Below are positions 51,721 through 60,996 of a DNA stretch of 64,000 nucleotides, one piece after another; position 1 is the stretch's first letter, and every line of letters starts with the position of its first letter. Source of the stretch: Mucilaginibacter daejeonensis (lineage in GTDB: Bacteria > Bacteroidota > Bacteroidia > Sphingobacteriales > Sphingobacteriaceae); contig NZ_CP086068.1 in NCBI RefSeq assembly GCF_020783335.1, positions 1,426,001 through 1,490,000 of the forward strand, written 5' to 3'. The notes beneath the pieces were generated by a model, which worked only from the letters and a program-made list of their open reading frames with translations, did no database searches and had not been told where the DNA came from. The position numbers were made by a program, and so were the translations under genes.

Positions 51721-53004
51721 ATGAGTTTTGTTGAAGAATTACGCTGGCGCGGCATGCTGCACGATATTATGCCCGGTACTGAAGAGTTACTGAATAAAGG
51801 CATGACATCGGGCTATATCGGTTTCGATCCAACGGCCGATTCATTGCACGTTGGCCACCTGACCCAGATCATGACGCTGATCCATTTTCAGCAGGCGGGT
51901 CATAAGCCATATGCCTTAGTAGGAGGTGCTACCGGTATGGTGGGCGATCCTTCTGGCAAATCGGCCGAGCGTAATCTGCTTTCAGAAGAGGTACTGCAGC
52001 ACAACCTGCAAAGCATAAAAGTGCAATTAGAGCAATTCCTTGATTTTGATCGTGGTGCCAACAGTGCGCAAATGGTCAATAACTATGATTGGTTCAAGGA
52101 TTTTTCGTTCCTTGATTTTATACGCGAGGTAGGTAAGCACATCACCGTGAATTACATGATGGCCAAAGACTCCGTAAAGAACCGTTTAAGCGGCGATACG
52201 GGTATGTCATTCACTGAGTTCACCTACCAATTGGTTCAGGGTTTTGATTTTTATTACTTGTGGAAACATCACAACTGTACCCTGCAAATGGGCGGCAGCG
52301 ATCAGTGGGGTAACATCGTTACCGGTACGGAGCTGATCCGTCGTAAAGATGGGGGAGAGGCTTTTGCGCTGACCACTCAGCTGATCAAAAAGGCCGACGG
52401 TACCAAGTTCGGTAAAACCGAGAGCGGCGCCGTATGGTTAGATCCTGCCCGCACCACACCTTACCAGTTCTACCAGTTCTGGCTTAACGCCAGCGACGAG
52501 GATGTGAAGAAATTCATCCGCATATTCACTTTGCTTGACCGTGCCACCATTGAAGCGTTAGAAGTTGAGCATGATGCTGCTCCACATCAGCGTGCTCTAC
52601 AAAAGGCGTTAGCCAAGGATATCACCATACGTGTACACGGCGAGGATGCTTACAATAAGTCCATCCGTTCGTCAGAGTTCCTGTTCGGTAACACAGGCAT
52701 CGAGTTCCTGAACGAGTTGACCGACGCTGAGGTATTAGGCATATTTGAAGGGGTGCCCAACTATGCGATCGCTCGTGCTGATCTGGAAGCCGGTATAGGC
52801 GTACAGGATCTTTTGGCGGTCAAAACATCGGTGTTCTCATCAAAAGGCGAAGCTAAAAAGATGATCCAGGGCGGTGGCACGGCGATCAACAAAGCCAAGA
52901 TCGCAACTGCTGATGATAGCTATAGCAGCGACAACCTGATCAATGGCCGTTTTTTGGTAGTGCAGAAAGGTAAAAAGAATTACTTTTTGATCATTGCCGA
53001 ATAA
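51721..53004 (+). CDS. tyrS: Tyrosyl-tRNA synthetase
   Basis: Charges tRNA-Tyr. 427 residues from ATG 51721. Class I signature HVGH at H43 ([10 protein letters not shown]), KMSKS-like KFGKT at 229-233, and tyrosine-pocket stretch [18 protein letters not shown]. The C-terminal S4-like domain (about 350-427, [23 protein letters not shown]) is complete. Preceded by an IR-containing promoter. Confidence 0.98.
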   Translation: MSFVEELRWRGMLHDIMPGTEELLNKGMTSGYIGFDPTADSLHVGHLTQIMTLIHFQQAGHKPYALVGGATGMVGDPSGKSAERNLLSEEVLQHNLQSIKVQLEQFLDFDRGANSAQMVNNYDWFKDFSFLDFIREVGKHITVNYMMAKDSVKNRLSGDTGMSFTEFTYQLVQGFDFYYLWKHHNCTLQMGGSDQWGNIVTGTELIRRKDGGEAFALTTQLIKKADGTKFGKTESGAVWLDPARTTPYQFYQFWLNASDEDVKKFIRIFTLLDRATIEALEVEHDAAPHQRALQKALAKDITIRVHGEDAYNKSIRSSEFLFGNTGIEFLNELTDAEVLGIFEGVPNYAIARADLEAGIGVQDLLAVKTSVFSSKGEAKKMIQGGGTAINKAKIATADDSYSSDNLINGRFLVVQKGKKNYFLIIAE

Positions 53005-53049
53005 TTTGGAAATACGACAAATGTGTTGTATTTTTGGATAAATGTCGTA
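53005..53049 (+). promoter_or_regulatory. Promoter-operator of the RES/Xre pair
   Basis: -33 box TTTG (53005-53008), 20-bp spacer, -7 box TATTTTTG (53029-53036). Inverted arms AATACGACA (53011-53019) and TGTTGTATT (53024-53032, one mismatch) fill the spacer, and a third half site TGTCGTA is at 53043-53049, inside the start of the antitoxin gene. Likely autorepression by the antitoxin. Confidence 0.6.
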
Positions 53050-53536
53050 CAGTAAAAAACAAAATATAGTAAATGAGGTTCATGAACCAATGGCTGCTTA
53101 TATAGCCACTGATCATGTGGCCTCATTTTTTCATTTACTGGCCGGTGTAGAACCTGGCCGCTCATCTTCTGATTTTGACATCGTGAGGTTGGCTCGTCAG
53201 GGCTTGCCTAAGCGGGTATTAACCACGCTTGCGCAAAAGATATCCTTAACGCTACAGGAGCTTGCAGGCATTATGCACATGAGCGAGCGTACCTTGCAAC
53301 GCTACGAGGATGATGCCCTGGTAAAAACCGAATATGCCGAAAAGGCGGTGGAGTTGGCTCGTTTGTATACACGGGGCGAGGAAGTGTTCGGCTCGCTTGA
53401 TAAGTTCAAGCTTTGGATGAAAACGCCAAGCCATGCTTTTAAAGGCGAAACGCCCGTTTCATTACTGGATACCTCCATTGGTTTTGATCTGGTGCTGCGT
53501 GAGCTTGGCCGTATGGAACACGGTATATTTGCCTGA
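53042..53536 (+). CDS. Type II antitoxin, Xre/MbcA/ParS family
   Basis: 164 residues. N-terminal Xre-like HTH at about residues 50-82 (LTLQELAGIMHMSERTLQRYEDD) and a C-terminal MbcA/ParS toxin-binding domain (VFGSLDKFKLWMKTPSHAFKGETPVSLLDT). It neutralises the RES toxin encoded 4 bp downstream. An internal ATG at 53090 (MAAYIATDHV) would give 148 residues; the upstream start would be nearly leaderless. Confidence 0.92.
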   Translation: MSYSKKQNIVNEVHEPMAAYIATDHVASFFHLLAGVEPGRSSSDFDIVRLARQGLPKRVLTTLAQKISLTLQELAGIMHMSERTLQRYEDDALVKTEYAEKAVELARLYTRGEEVFGSLDKFKLWMKTPSHAFKGETPVSLLDTSIGFDLVLRELGRMEHGIFA

Positions 53537-53540
53537 CGTT

Positions 53541-53990
53541 ATGCAGCTTTACCGCATCGCCAAATGCCAGTACATTGAAGACCTGAGCGGTACCGGTGCA
53601 CGTTTATACGGGGGCCGTTGGAATAACGTTGGTAAACCGATGGTTTACATGGCCTCATCGCGTTCGTTGGCCGTACTGGAGGTGCTGGTACATTTGCCGC
53701 CGACCCTCATACCCGATCAGTTTTGCCAGGCCACTTTTGAAGTGCCTGACGACGTCAAAGTACTTGACGTAAAAAAGCTACCTACCAACTGGCAGGAATA
53801 CCCTGAACCTTCCATCCTTAAGACCCTTGGTGACACGTTTTTGAAAGCCAGTAAGCACTTATTACTAAGAGTGCCATCGGCCATCGTTACTGACGAGTAT
53901 AACTATCTGCTCAACCCTTTGCACCCGCTCGCGGCTTCCGTAAAAAAGATCGAACGCAAGAAGTTCAGCTTTGATGAGCGATTGCTTTGA
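53541..53990 (+). CDS. RES-domain toxin (NAD+ phosphorylase type)
   Basis: 149 residues from ATG 53541. RES motif residues are visible: LYRIAKC, GARLYGGRWNNVGKPMVYMA, SSRSLAVLEVLVHLP, then RVPSAIV and NYLLNPLHP. Known family members degrade NAD+ and stop growth. The four-base gap to the antitoxin gives translational coupling. Frames starting upstream would be out of register with the antitoxin and lack homology. Confidence 0.93.
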   Translation: MQLYRIAKCQYIEDLSGTGARLYGGRWNNVGKPMVYMASSRSLAVLEVLVHLPPTLIPDQFCQATFEVPDDVKVLDVKKLPTNWQEYPEPSILKTLGDTFLKASKHLLLRVPSAIVTDEYNYLLNPLHPLAASVKKIERKKFSFDERLL

Positions 53991-54152
53991 TAGATGTATT
54001 TGACCGACACTCGTATCAGACCAAACTTCCTCCTGCCTACGCACTAAAAATTATAATAACTTGTCAATGAGTGTTTTATTGATTTGAATTTTAACGTAAG
54101 CCTTTTATTTTGTCCTGCTTATCCTCCCCAATACTGTTAAATTTTGTTAAAT

Positions 54153-54195
54153 AACTAATTTATTAGTTTTAAAACTAAATAGTTAGTTATATTTG
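54153..54195 (+). promoter_or_regulatory. Palindromic operator and -7 box of the GLPGLI operon
   Basis: Nested AT-rich repeats: AACTAA/TTAGTT (54153-54168), the perfect TTAGTTTTAAAACTAA (54163-54178), and AACTA/TAGTT (54173-54184). They end at the -7 box TATATTTG (54188-54195). The ATG is 62 bp downstream. Such symmetrical sites fit a dimeric regulator of MarR-like type; the protein is not identified. Confidence 0.5.
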
Positions 54196-54257
54196 TGTCG
54201 TTGAAGATGCATGCGGCGTCGTGCATACGAACGAATACCTTAACTCAATTTAACGTT

Positions 54258-55259
54258 ATGAAACTTAAAGCTTACTTAGCCGCCTTTTTACTCATCTCTG
54301 CATCAACTGTTCAGGCTCAAAAGGCCGACACTGCTCAGGCTATCATTCACTACAAATTTACCCACGTACGCGATACACTGAACCGAGATCAGCCACTGGT
54401 GGAGAATATGATGCTATCGGTAGGGCGTAGCGCCAGTTGGTACCGCAGTTATGACCGTAAACAACGCGAGGAGCAGGTGCGCAAGGCCGCTATGGCTCAG
54501 CTTAACTCAGGGATGACCAACCTCAATCTTCAGGGTTTGGGAGCAGCCAAATTCGGTCCCAACATCGAATATTACCAATTTCCTAATGAGAACAAGTTCT
54601 TCAGCAAAGAGCGCTTGTTCACTAACTATCTTGTTGAGGAAAAGATGCCGGCCATTGCCTGGAAGATCAGCACCGATACCATGACCATCAAAGGGCTGGC
54701 CTGCCAAAAAGCAACTGCACATTTTAAAGGAAGAGATTATACCGCCTGGTTCTGCGCTGACCTGCCTTATCGCGTAGGTCCATGGAAGTTGGGCGGTTTG
54801 CCCGGCCTCATCGTAGAAGCATATGATGCTAAAAAGGACGTGATATTCCAATTTGACGGGGTAGAAAAGATCGACCCAAGCGAGCGCAACAAACCGGCAG
54901 ACGCTGCACCGTCACCAGCCAGCGGACGCACCATGGTATTGATGGGGCCTGGTGGCGATAGCAATGCTAACCCTTACGTGATCGAGCTGCCTAAAAGCGC
55001 CGTAAAGGTGAGTGTAAAAGAATTGGATGATCTGAAAGAGATCCAACGCAAAGATCCGGAGGCATTTTTACAAGCGCAAATGGCCTCTATGCGTGCTCAG
55101 GCACCTGCAGGAGCAAATGTATCGTTCAAAATGAACGTCGGTAGCGCCACTGCCAGCGGTAACGGCATCTCCAGCGTAAATATACAAAGTAGTGGCGGTC
55201 CGGCTAAAGTGGTGACCAATAACCCGATCGAGCTTCCTGAAAAGAATGCTAAAAAATGA
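54258..55259 (+). CDS. GLPGLI family protein
   Basis: 333 residues from ATG 54258 with an SPI signal (cleavage near VQAQ). The name-giving motif appears as GPWKLGGLPGLIVEAYDAKKD. The C-terminal part is Ser/Gly/Asn-rich and ends before the barrel gene. Family members are periplasmic or surface proteins typically encoded beside outer-membrane receptors. It overlaps the next gene by four bases (ATGA), so expression is coupled. Confidence 0.93.
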   Translation: MKLKAYLAAFLLISASTVQAQKADTAQAIIHYKFTHVRDTLNRDQPLVENMMLSVGRSASWYRSYDRKQREEQVRKAAMAQLNSGMTNLNLQGLGAAKFGPNIEYYQFPNENKFFSKERLFTNYLVEEKMPAIAWKISTDTMTIKGLACQKATAHFKGRDYTAWFCADLPYRVGPWKLGGLPGLIVEAYDAKKDVIFQFDGVEKIDPSERNKPADAAPSPASGRTMVLMGPGGDSNANPYVIELPKSAVKVSVKELDDLKEIQRKDPEAFLQAQMASMRAQAPAGANVSFKMNVGSATASGNGISSVNIQSSGGPAKVVTNNPIELPEKNAKK

Positions 55260-57931
55260 AGCAGTTGATCATAGCGGTCGCTGTTGGTATAGCCGCCTTG
55301 CTGTGTTCTGGCAGGATGACCGCTCAAACCATAAAGGGGGCCGTTACTGATAGCACGGGCAAACCGGTGGCTTATGCCAGTGCCAAATTACTTTCGCAGG
55401 CGAACCTGATCGTCGCCTTCAGCACTACTGACCCCAAAGGTAATTACAGCTTGTCGGTGCCCGCAGGCACTGATCAGAACGGCCTAAAGGTGGAAGTTAG
55501 CTCAGTAGGGTATAAAAAGGACAGCAAAGTAATCACCAGCCTGTCGGTACCTTACGATTTCAAACTGCATTCATCTACCAACCAGTTGCAGGCCGTGACG
55601 GTGAAGAACACCACGCCACGCCTCAAAGTGCGCGGCGACACACTGGCGTATAGCGTGGCCGAGTTCAGCGCACCGCAAGATCGGGTGATCGGCGATGTGA
55701 TCAAGCGTTTGCCTGGTGTTGATGTGGACGCCAATGGCAAGATATCTTACAATGGCAAGGCGATATCCAACTTGTACATTGGTGGTGATAACTTATTGGA
55801 TGATAAGTACAACATCGCCACCAAGACCATACCCAACGGCGTGGTGGATAAGGTAGAGATCATGGAGAACCATCAGCCGGTAAAAATGCTGCAGGATAAA
55901 GTGGTGAGCGATGATGTGGCTATTAACCTGACCATTAAGGATGGCGCCAAGCTGCAGATGAGTGGGCAGGGTAACGCAGGCGGAGGTTTGCCGGGCAAGT
56001 ACGATGGCGAAGTGAACTCGATGATGTTCAAAGATAAGTACAAGGCCATCAATTACCTGAAAGGCAACAACACAGGTGTGGAGGTGCAGAACGACCTGAT
56101 ATCGCACAATCTGAGCACTTATTTGACCCGTTTGGATAACAATAAACCCGACGAACTACTTTCATTAGGGGCAGCAGGAAATCCTAACCTGCCTACCAAC
56201 CGATATTTGTTCAACCAGTCGGCCCTGTTAAATTTGAATAACCTGGTGAATGTTAAAAAGGATGTACAGGTGAAGGCCAATGTATCATACCTACGCGACA
56301 GGCAGCTGCAAAATTACACCAAGATACGTGAGACCTATTTGCCAAATGATACCATAAGATTGTTGGAGATTCAGGATAATCGCCGCAGGCCTGACCTGTT
56401 GCACGCGCAAGCCACGTTGAATATCAATAAGCCTAAATACTACCTCAATAATATCTTCATGAGCGACTACGAGCACAACTCGTCTTACTCCGGGCTGAAC
56501 GCTAACGGCGTTGGCTCTGATCAAACCTTGAAGAACAGCAGGTTCGATATCTCCAATGAGTTCAACATCATGAAGACCTCCGGTTCAGGAAATATCTTTG
56601 AAGGGTACTCGTATATCGACCGCATCAATAACCCCGAGAACCGCCTGCTACAGCCGGGGATCAATCAAGATGTTTTCAACGGTAACCAACCTTATGCACA
56701 GCTGATCCAAACGGCCAATATACCAACGTTATTCACTAACAACTACGTGTCGTTCAGGCACCCGGGTAACAAGGTCACCCAGTCGTACAAGGCTGGTTTC
56801 AGTTTGCAGTCGCAGCAGTTAAGGTCAGCTTTGTCGGTGGTGCAGAACAGTGGTAGCACCGTTGCCGCCAGTAGTACCGCTGCTAATGATCTGGATTGGT
56901 TCAAGTCGAAGATATTTACCGAGGCGGCTTATGATATACCGGGCGACAACTTCAAATTGAACATCCGCCTGCCGCTAAGCTGGCAGCATATCAATTATAA
57001 TGACCCATTATACGCTTTGGATAAGTCGCTGACGCGCGTTTACTTCGACCCATACATCAGCGCACGATATAATACGGCACCTGAGCAATACATTGCCGCC
57101 AACTACACACTCAGAAATACCATCGGCAGTATCACCGAAGCATATCGCGGCGATATACTCACCAATTACCGCACGCTTATGGCCAACAACGCCGACCTAA
57201 GTGAACGCCGGACACAGAACGTGGGTTTGGGCTACAACTATCGCCGGGCTATCAAAATGTTCTTTTGGGGCGTGAACGCTTCTTACTCGCACGTGAACAT
57301 GAACAACATCACCTCGGGTGTGATCACCGATAATTTTCAACGCCAGATCGTGTTGCCATACGCTAACGAGATGAACACGTGGATGGTGAACGGCAGCATT
57401 AGTAAGTATGTGTACAGCTTGCATACCACCTTTGGGGCGGGCTATTCATGGCAAAGTACCAAGCTCAATCAGTTCTTGAACGGCCAGTTGTTGCCATACA
57501 CTACCAATGCCAACAGTGCCAACGGTAGTGCCGAGACCAAGATCAGCAACAGGGTGAATACCAGCTATCGCATCACCGCCACGCATACCAACAGCCGTAG
57601 TTCAGTGAACAACGCGGCGAGTGCCGGCATCTTACAATTACAGCACCAGTTAGCGATCAACTACAACCCAAGTAATAACCTGTTCCTGAAATTATCGGGC
57701 GACCATTACTATACTGATCAGGCCATCGGTAATGATCTCAACTATTCCTTCGCCGACCTGTCGGCCCGTTACAAGATCAACAGCGCCAAGACCGATATAG
57801 AATTGAACGTGCTAAACATGCTCAACACTAAAGATTACAGCGCACCATACCTGACCGCTAACAACTTTACCAACAGCGTTTACCGTTTGCCCGGACGCAT
57901 GGTGACCATGAAAGTTTCCTTTACGTTTTAA
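55256..57931 (+). CDS. TonB-dependent receptor with carboxypeptidase-regulatory-like domain
   Basis: Outer-membrane barrel of 891 residues. Signal peptide (cleavage near MTAQ), then a CarboxypepD_reg-like domain at about 25-110 (IKGAVTDSTGKPVAYASAKL), a plug at about 125-240 (VIGDVIKRLPGVDVDANGKI), and a C-terminal barrel ending RLPGRMVTMKVSFTF with the terminal aromatic. It partners with GLPGLI. Substrate unknown; no SusD homolog nearby. Confidence 0.9.
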   Translation: MKQLIIAVAVGIAALLCSGRMTAQTIKGAVTDSTGKPVAYASAKLLSQANLIVAFSTTDPKGNYSLSVPAGTDQNGLKVEVSSVGYKKDSKVITSLSVPYDFKLHSSTNQLQAVTVKNTTPRLKVRGDTLAYSVAEFSAPQDRVIGDVIKRLPGVDVDANGKISYNGKAISNLYIGGDNLLDDKYNIATKTIPNGVVDKVEIMENHQPVKMLQDKVVSDDVAINLTIKDGAKLQMSGQGNAGGGLPGKYDGEVNSMMFKDKYKAINYLKGNNTGVEVQNDLISHNLSTYLTRLDNNKPDELLSLGAAGNPNLPTNRYLFNQSALLNLNNLVNVKKDVQVKANVSYLRDRQLQNYTKIRETYLPNDTIRLLEIQDNRRRPDLLHAQATLNINKPKYYLNNIFMSDYEHNSSYSGLNANGVGSDQTLKNSRFDISNEFNIMKTSGSGNIFEGYSYIDRINNPENRLLQPGINQDVFNGNQPYAQLIQTANIPTLFTNNYVSFRHPGNKVTQSYKAGFSLQSQQLRSALSVVQNSGSTVAASSTAANDLDWFKSKIFTEAAYDIPGDNFKLNIRLPLSWQHINYNDPLYALDKSLTRVYFDPYISARYNTAPEQYIAANYTLRNTIGSITEAYRGDILTNYRTLMANNADLSERRTQNVGLGYNYRRAIKMFFWGVNASYSHVNMNNITSGVITDNFQRQIVLPYANEMNTWMVNGSISKYVYSLHTTFGAGYSWQSTKLNQFLNGQLLPYTTNANSANGSAETKISNRVNTSYRITATHTNSRSSVNNAASAGILQLQHQLAINYNPSNNLFLKLSGDHYYTDQAIGNDLNYSFADLSARYKINSAKTDIELNVLNMLNTKDYSAPYLTANNFTNSVYRLPGRMVTMKVSFTF

Positions 57932-57980
57932 CAAGATATTTGAACCTGAACCTTTATTAGCAAATAGTTTAGTTAAGTGC

Positions 57981-58015
57981 AAAAGGACGTCTACGCGAGG
58001 TAGGTGTCCTTTTTT
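57981..58015. terminator. Terminator at the end of the GLPGLI operon
   Basis: AAAAGGAC pairs with GTCCTTTT around an imperfect inner stem, with a T6 run. Lies between convergent genes; the last T residues overlap the GH30 stop codon. Confidence 0.75.
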
Positions 58016-59948
58016 ATTCAGATATCAGGGTGAGGTATGACCTTGCCGGTAGTTTAAATCTTACCTGGCCATTCTCCACTTTTTTTACTTCCAACTCCTT
58101 ATTGCTGTGCTCGGCATTGGTGATGTAAACGCGGAATTTGGTCACGCCGGCAGGGATGCCTTTAATAGTGGTCTGTCTTTCAGCACTGTTATTGACCACA
58201 TGCAAAGCGTATTTGTTCAACTCTTTATCACCCAAGGCAGCAAAGGTGACGCCTGGGCGGTCAGCGCTGGTGGACAATGCCGAAAGGCCGGCAGGGGAAG
58301 AGGCCAGTTGTTTTAAATTGAAAAAGCGTTGCGTAGGTCGTAAGGTCGAATTATCACCAAAGATGCCACCGCCCGCTAAAGGCGAATAGTCGGCGGTCAG
58401 TTGCCACTGCAGGATGGATGCCGGTTGGCAAACGTTAAGCAACTTGGTGTAAAGGTCTATCTCATGCAGGGCATAGCTGGTCTCCTGGAACACCGCAGGG
58501 TACTGCCATGCTGCCGCATCTATGCTTCCCTCGGTCACCAATAGTGGTACTTGCAACTGATCAGCTGCCTTTGCCCATTTTTGAAGGGTCTCGGTCTCCC
58601 AACCCCGCCATGAGTGGAACGATATGGCACCGATGTACGGCTTGCAAGCTGGGTCGGCCATGGCTGGCTTAATGAAGTCGAAGCTGTTGGCGTCGGAGTT
58701 GTCGCCCAGCAGGAGCTGCGTTTTAAGGCCTTTGCTGGCCATGTACGAGCCAAAACCTTTAATGAAGTTGGCATGTTCCTGTGCGGTCATGCGCACGTTA
58801 ATGCCGAGGTCCGATTCGTTGAAGGAAAAGTACTTCACCTCCACACCGTAAGCATCTTTTAAATGCAAAAGATACCTCGCCAGCGAGCGGTATATATCGG
58901 TTGACAGATCATTGTTCAGCGGGTTACCCCAAACGTTGTTCACCGGTTCGGGATGGTATTCGCCCTGAATGGCCCAATCAGGTGCCGTCCATGCCGAAAC
59001 GATCACAGGCATGCCGGTCTTGTACAGGCGTTGAGCCATCAGCAGCGCCTCAGTTACCGCTTTTGGCAGTTGGTTCTGCTGGGCGATGTCGAGCGGATTG
59101 GTGTCCTTTTGTGGCTGCCATAAGCGCCATGGCATCTCTACCCGCCCCCAGGCCACGCGCAGATTGCTCAAGCTATAGTCGATCACCTGCGGGTCGGTCG
59201 TTGGATTCTGTAAACGGAAATTGCCACCCAAGCCATCGAACTTATGTCCTTGCTGGGTCGCATCTATGGTTAGCGTTACAGGGGCCTTATCAACTGGGCC
59301 ATGAGCTTCCAGTTCGTAGCTCCGTTGGATGATCTCACCTTTTTTGAGCTCACCTGCACGGATGGTAAAGTACACCAGTACTTCGCCCGTGTTCTCGTCC
59401 TTGCGCAATAAGATACTGTCAGACTGTTCGGTCCTGATCTTAACTTCCAGACCGGCCGACCGGTAATCAAAACCTTGGGACATCACGCCGACCAAACCTT
59501 TCACCGGGGCGGTTGTCAGGGTGGCAATATCGACCGGTGTTTTATTGCCATCCAGTTTAAGCTGGGTTTGGCTGTCAAAGGTCTTAGGAAGCTTGACCAC
59601 AAAGTAGGAGCCAACCAAAGTAGTATCGCTATGGGCTGTCAGCTTGATGTCGATTTTAGCCTTGCCGCCCGTACCTGTCAGCGTTTTCTCAAAATACAGG
59701 CTATCCAGGTTGGTGTTCACGATCTGCTGATCGCCGTTGCGCTTAAAGTTGGGGCGTTGGCGCTCATGTGCCGTGGTGAGGATCTGTACCCCATCGCTTT
59801 TCACATATTGGAGGGCGGTCTCAAATGGTAATAATTGCCCCTGTTTACGAACGCCGGTGATGTTGCCCCAAGGCGCCAGTTCGGCCTGACCAAAAACCTC
59901 TCCACCGAACATTGTGATCGCCACCATCACCATAAAGATATATCTCAT
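58014..59948 (-). CDS. Glycoside hydrolase, GH30-like (clan A TIM barrel)
   Basis: 644 residues with a signal peptide (MRYIFMVMVAITMFGGEVFGQ). An N-terminal beta-sandwich (about 25-250) precedes the catalytic barrel (from about 265, FDGLGGNFRLQN). Acid/base E378 in FSFNESDLG and nucleophile E473 in LLVTEGSID match GH-A logic, and a C-terminal sandwich follows. Most like O-glycosyl hydrolases such as glucuronoxylanase or glucosylceramidase; specificity cannot be told. Alone on its strand. Confidence 0.8.
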   Translation of the reverse strand: MRYIFMVMVAITMFGGEVFGQAELAPWGNITGVRKQGQLLPFETALQYVKSDGVQILTTAHERQRPNFKRNGDQQIVNTNLDSLYFEKTLTGTGGKAKIDIKLTAHSDTTLVGSYFVVKLPKTFDSQTQLKLDGNKTPVDIATLTTAPVKGLVGVMSQGFDYRSAGLEVKIRTEQSDSILLRKDENTGEVLVYFTIRAGELKKGEIIQRSYELEAHGPVDKAPVTLTIDATQQGHKFDGLGGNFRLQNPTTDPQVIDYSLSNLRVAWGRVEMPWRLWQPQKDTNPLDIAQQNQLPKAVTEALLMAQRLYKTGMPVIVSAWTAPDWAIQGEYHPEPVNNVWGNPLNNDLSTDIYRSLARYLLHLKDAYGVEVKYFSFNESDLGINVRMTAQEHANFIKGFGSYMASKGLKTQLLLGDNSDANSFDFIKPAMADPACKPYIGAISFHSWRGWETETLQKWAKAADQLQVPLLVTEGSIDAAAWQYPAVFQETSYALHEIDLYTKLLNVCQPASILQWQLTADYSPLAGGGIFGDNSTLRPTQRFFNLKQLASSPAGLSALSTSADRPGVTFAALGDKELNKYALHVVNNSAERQTTIKGIPAGVTKFRVYITNAEHSNKELEVKKVENGQVRFKLPARSYLTLISE

Positions 59949-60080
59949 AAACGCCCTAAAAATATGAATTCTGAGACACTTATACGGAAGGGGAGTTTAA
60001 TGGGTTGTGAAGCGGGTGAAGCAGATCTTAAAGAGTGAGTGAAGCTATTAAAACAATATTATCTGTTTCAATAGCGTTAA

Positions 60081-60150
60081 CGCAAGGCTCTGCCTTGTGT
60101 GATAACCTCGTGGCATTAAGGTAAGGTTAGCCACAAGGCAGAGCCTTGCG
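60081..60150. repeat. 70-bp hairpin-forming inverted repeat
   Basis: CGCAAGGCTCTGCCTTGTG (60081-60099) and its exact complement (60132-60150) frame a loop that itself carries AACCT/AGGTT. Each arm is internally palindromic (CAAGGC-TCT-GCCTTG). Related arms recur at about 60694, 60832 and 60956. Confidence 0.8.
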
Positions 60151-60174
60151 GCAGCAGGGTTATTAATATGAAAG

Positions 60175-60432
60175 TTACTCAGATGAAAAGATTTCAATAA
60201 ATACACTTTCAATTTCATCTTGAACATTCTTAGGCAACCCATCTTCTTTTAAGAATCATATAGTTGCAGAACCGTCGTGTCGCCCATCTATAATAAAGTA
60301 ATTATAAATTTTTGCAGGGTATTCTGTGCTGTACCTATTATCGATATTGGAAAATAAATCAATATACTTGAGTTCTATTTCTGCTACGCGTTCATAGAAC
60401 TGTTTTCTTTTGTCCAAACTTTGACTACTCAT
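60175..60432 (-). pseudogene. Small gene interrupted by an in-frame TGA
   Basis: From ATG 60430-60432 the frame runs 58 codons (MSSQSLDKRKQFYERVAEI) to TGA at 60256-60258. The same frame continues 26 more codons (FLKEDGLPKNVQDEIESVF) to TAA at 60175-60177. The composition on both sides of the stop is alike, so a Trp-to-stop change in an 85-residue gene is likely. It is AT-rich and lies between repeats, which suggests recent acquisition. Family not recognised. Confidence 0.45.
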
Positions 60433-60729
60433 GACACTAATTTACAGTTCTAATGAAGTTCAGAAGAATCATTGTGATTTTTCGTTTAGAGTGTAACTGG
60501 CCAAAGTTGATACCGATGGGATTTTCTACATATAAAAAGTGGCTGGTGAAACTCCTTTGCTGGCGCAAGCGTGTCGCGTGTGCCTTACCCCATCTTCAAA
60601 AGATCGTGTTCCAACTAATAATAAACTTTTATGAATCAAGCTACTCATAAGGTGCTTACCTTGCTAGAGTGACACACGCGGCATGCATGGGCACGCAAGA
60701 CAAAGCCTTGCGGAGTTAGATGTAACCTA
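60433..60729. other. Non-coding repeat-associated stretch
   Basis: No convincing gene; the best frame (60453-60650 +) has an unlikely composition and no features. GCGTGTCGCGTGTGCC near 60570 is partly complementary to GACACACGCGGCATGC near 60671, and a degenerate repeat arm (CGCAAGACAAAGCCTTGCGG) lies at 60694-60713. Confidence 0.45.
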
Positions 60730-60769
60730 TTCAGCCTAAGGTTGGTGTTATCACCAACCTTAGGCTGAA
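60730..60769. repeat. Perfect 18-bp-arm inverted repeat
   Basis: TTCAGCCTAAGGTTGGTG and its exact complement are separated by TTAT. No T run, so it is a hairpin of unknown role; part of it (GGTTGGTG...CACCAACC) echoes the sequence near 60885-60900. Confidence 0.75.
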
Positions 60770-60789
60770 TATAAGATGAAGTACTGTAG

Positions 60790-60866
60790 CAAAAGATGAC
60801 TAAGACCTTGACATAGCACGGTCGAACACAAGGCAAAGACTTATCGTAGATGCTTGCTTGAGTTCC
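60790..60866 (+). repeat. Tandem repeat copy 1
   Basis: Begins CAAAAGATGACTAAGACC and includes CATAGCACGGTC, ACACAAGGCAAAGAC and GCTTGCTTGAGTTC. About 80% like the copy at 60921-60994, period 131 bp, same orientation. Confidence 0.7.
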
Positions 60867-60920
60867 ATCTGGAAAGGTGGTCGGTGACAACACCAACCAC
60901 AAGCTTCAAAAGTGCAGTGT

Positions 60921-60994
60921 CAAAAGATCACTACGACCTTAACATAGCACGGTCAACACAAGGCAGAGCCTTGCGGTAGCCGCTTGCTCGAGTT
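60921..60994 (+). repeat. Tandem repeat copy 2
   Basis: Begins CAAAAGATCACTACGACC and carries the intact arm ACACAAGGCAGAGCCTTGCGG. It ends within 3 bp of the symporter stop codon. Confidence 0.7.
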
Positions 60995-60996
60995 CG

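Noticed and set aside
60453..60650. 65-codon plus-strand frame (MKFRRIIVIFRLEC)
   Set aside because: Odd composition, no conserved features, lies in repeat DNA.
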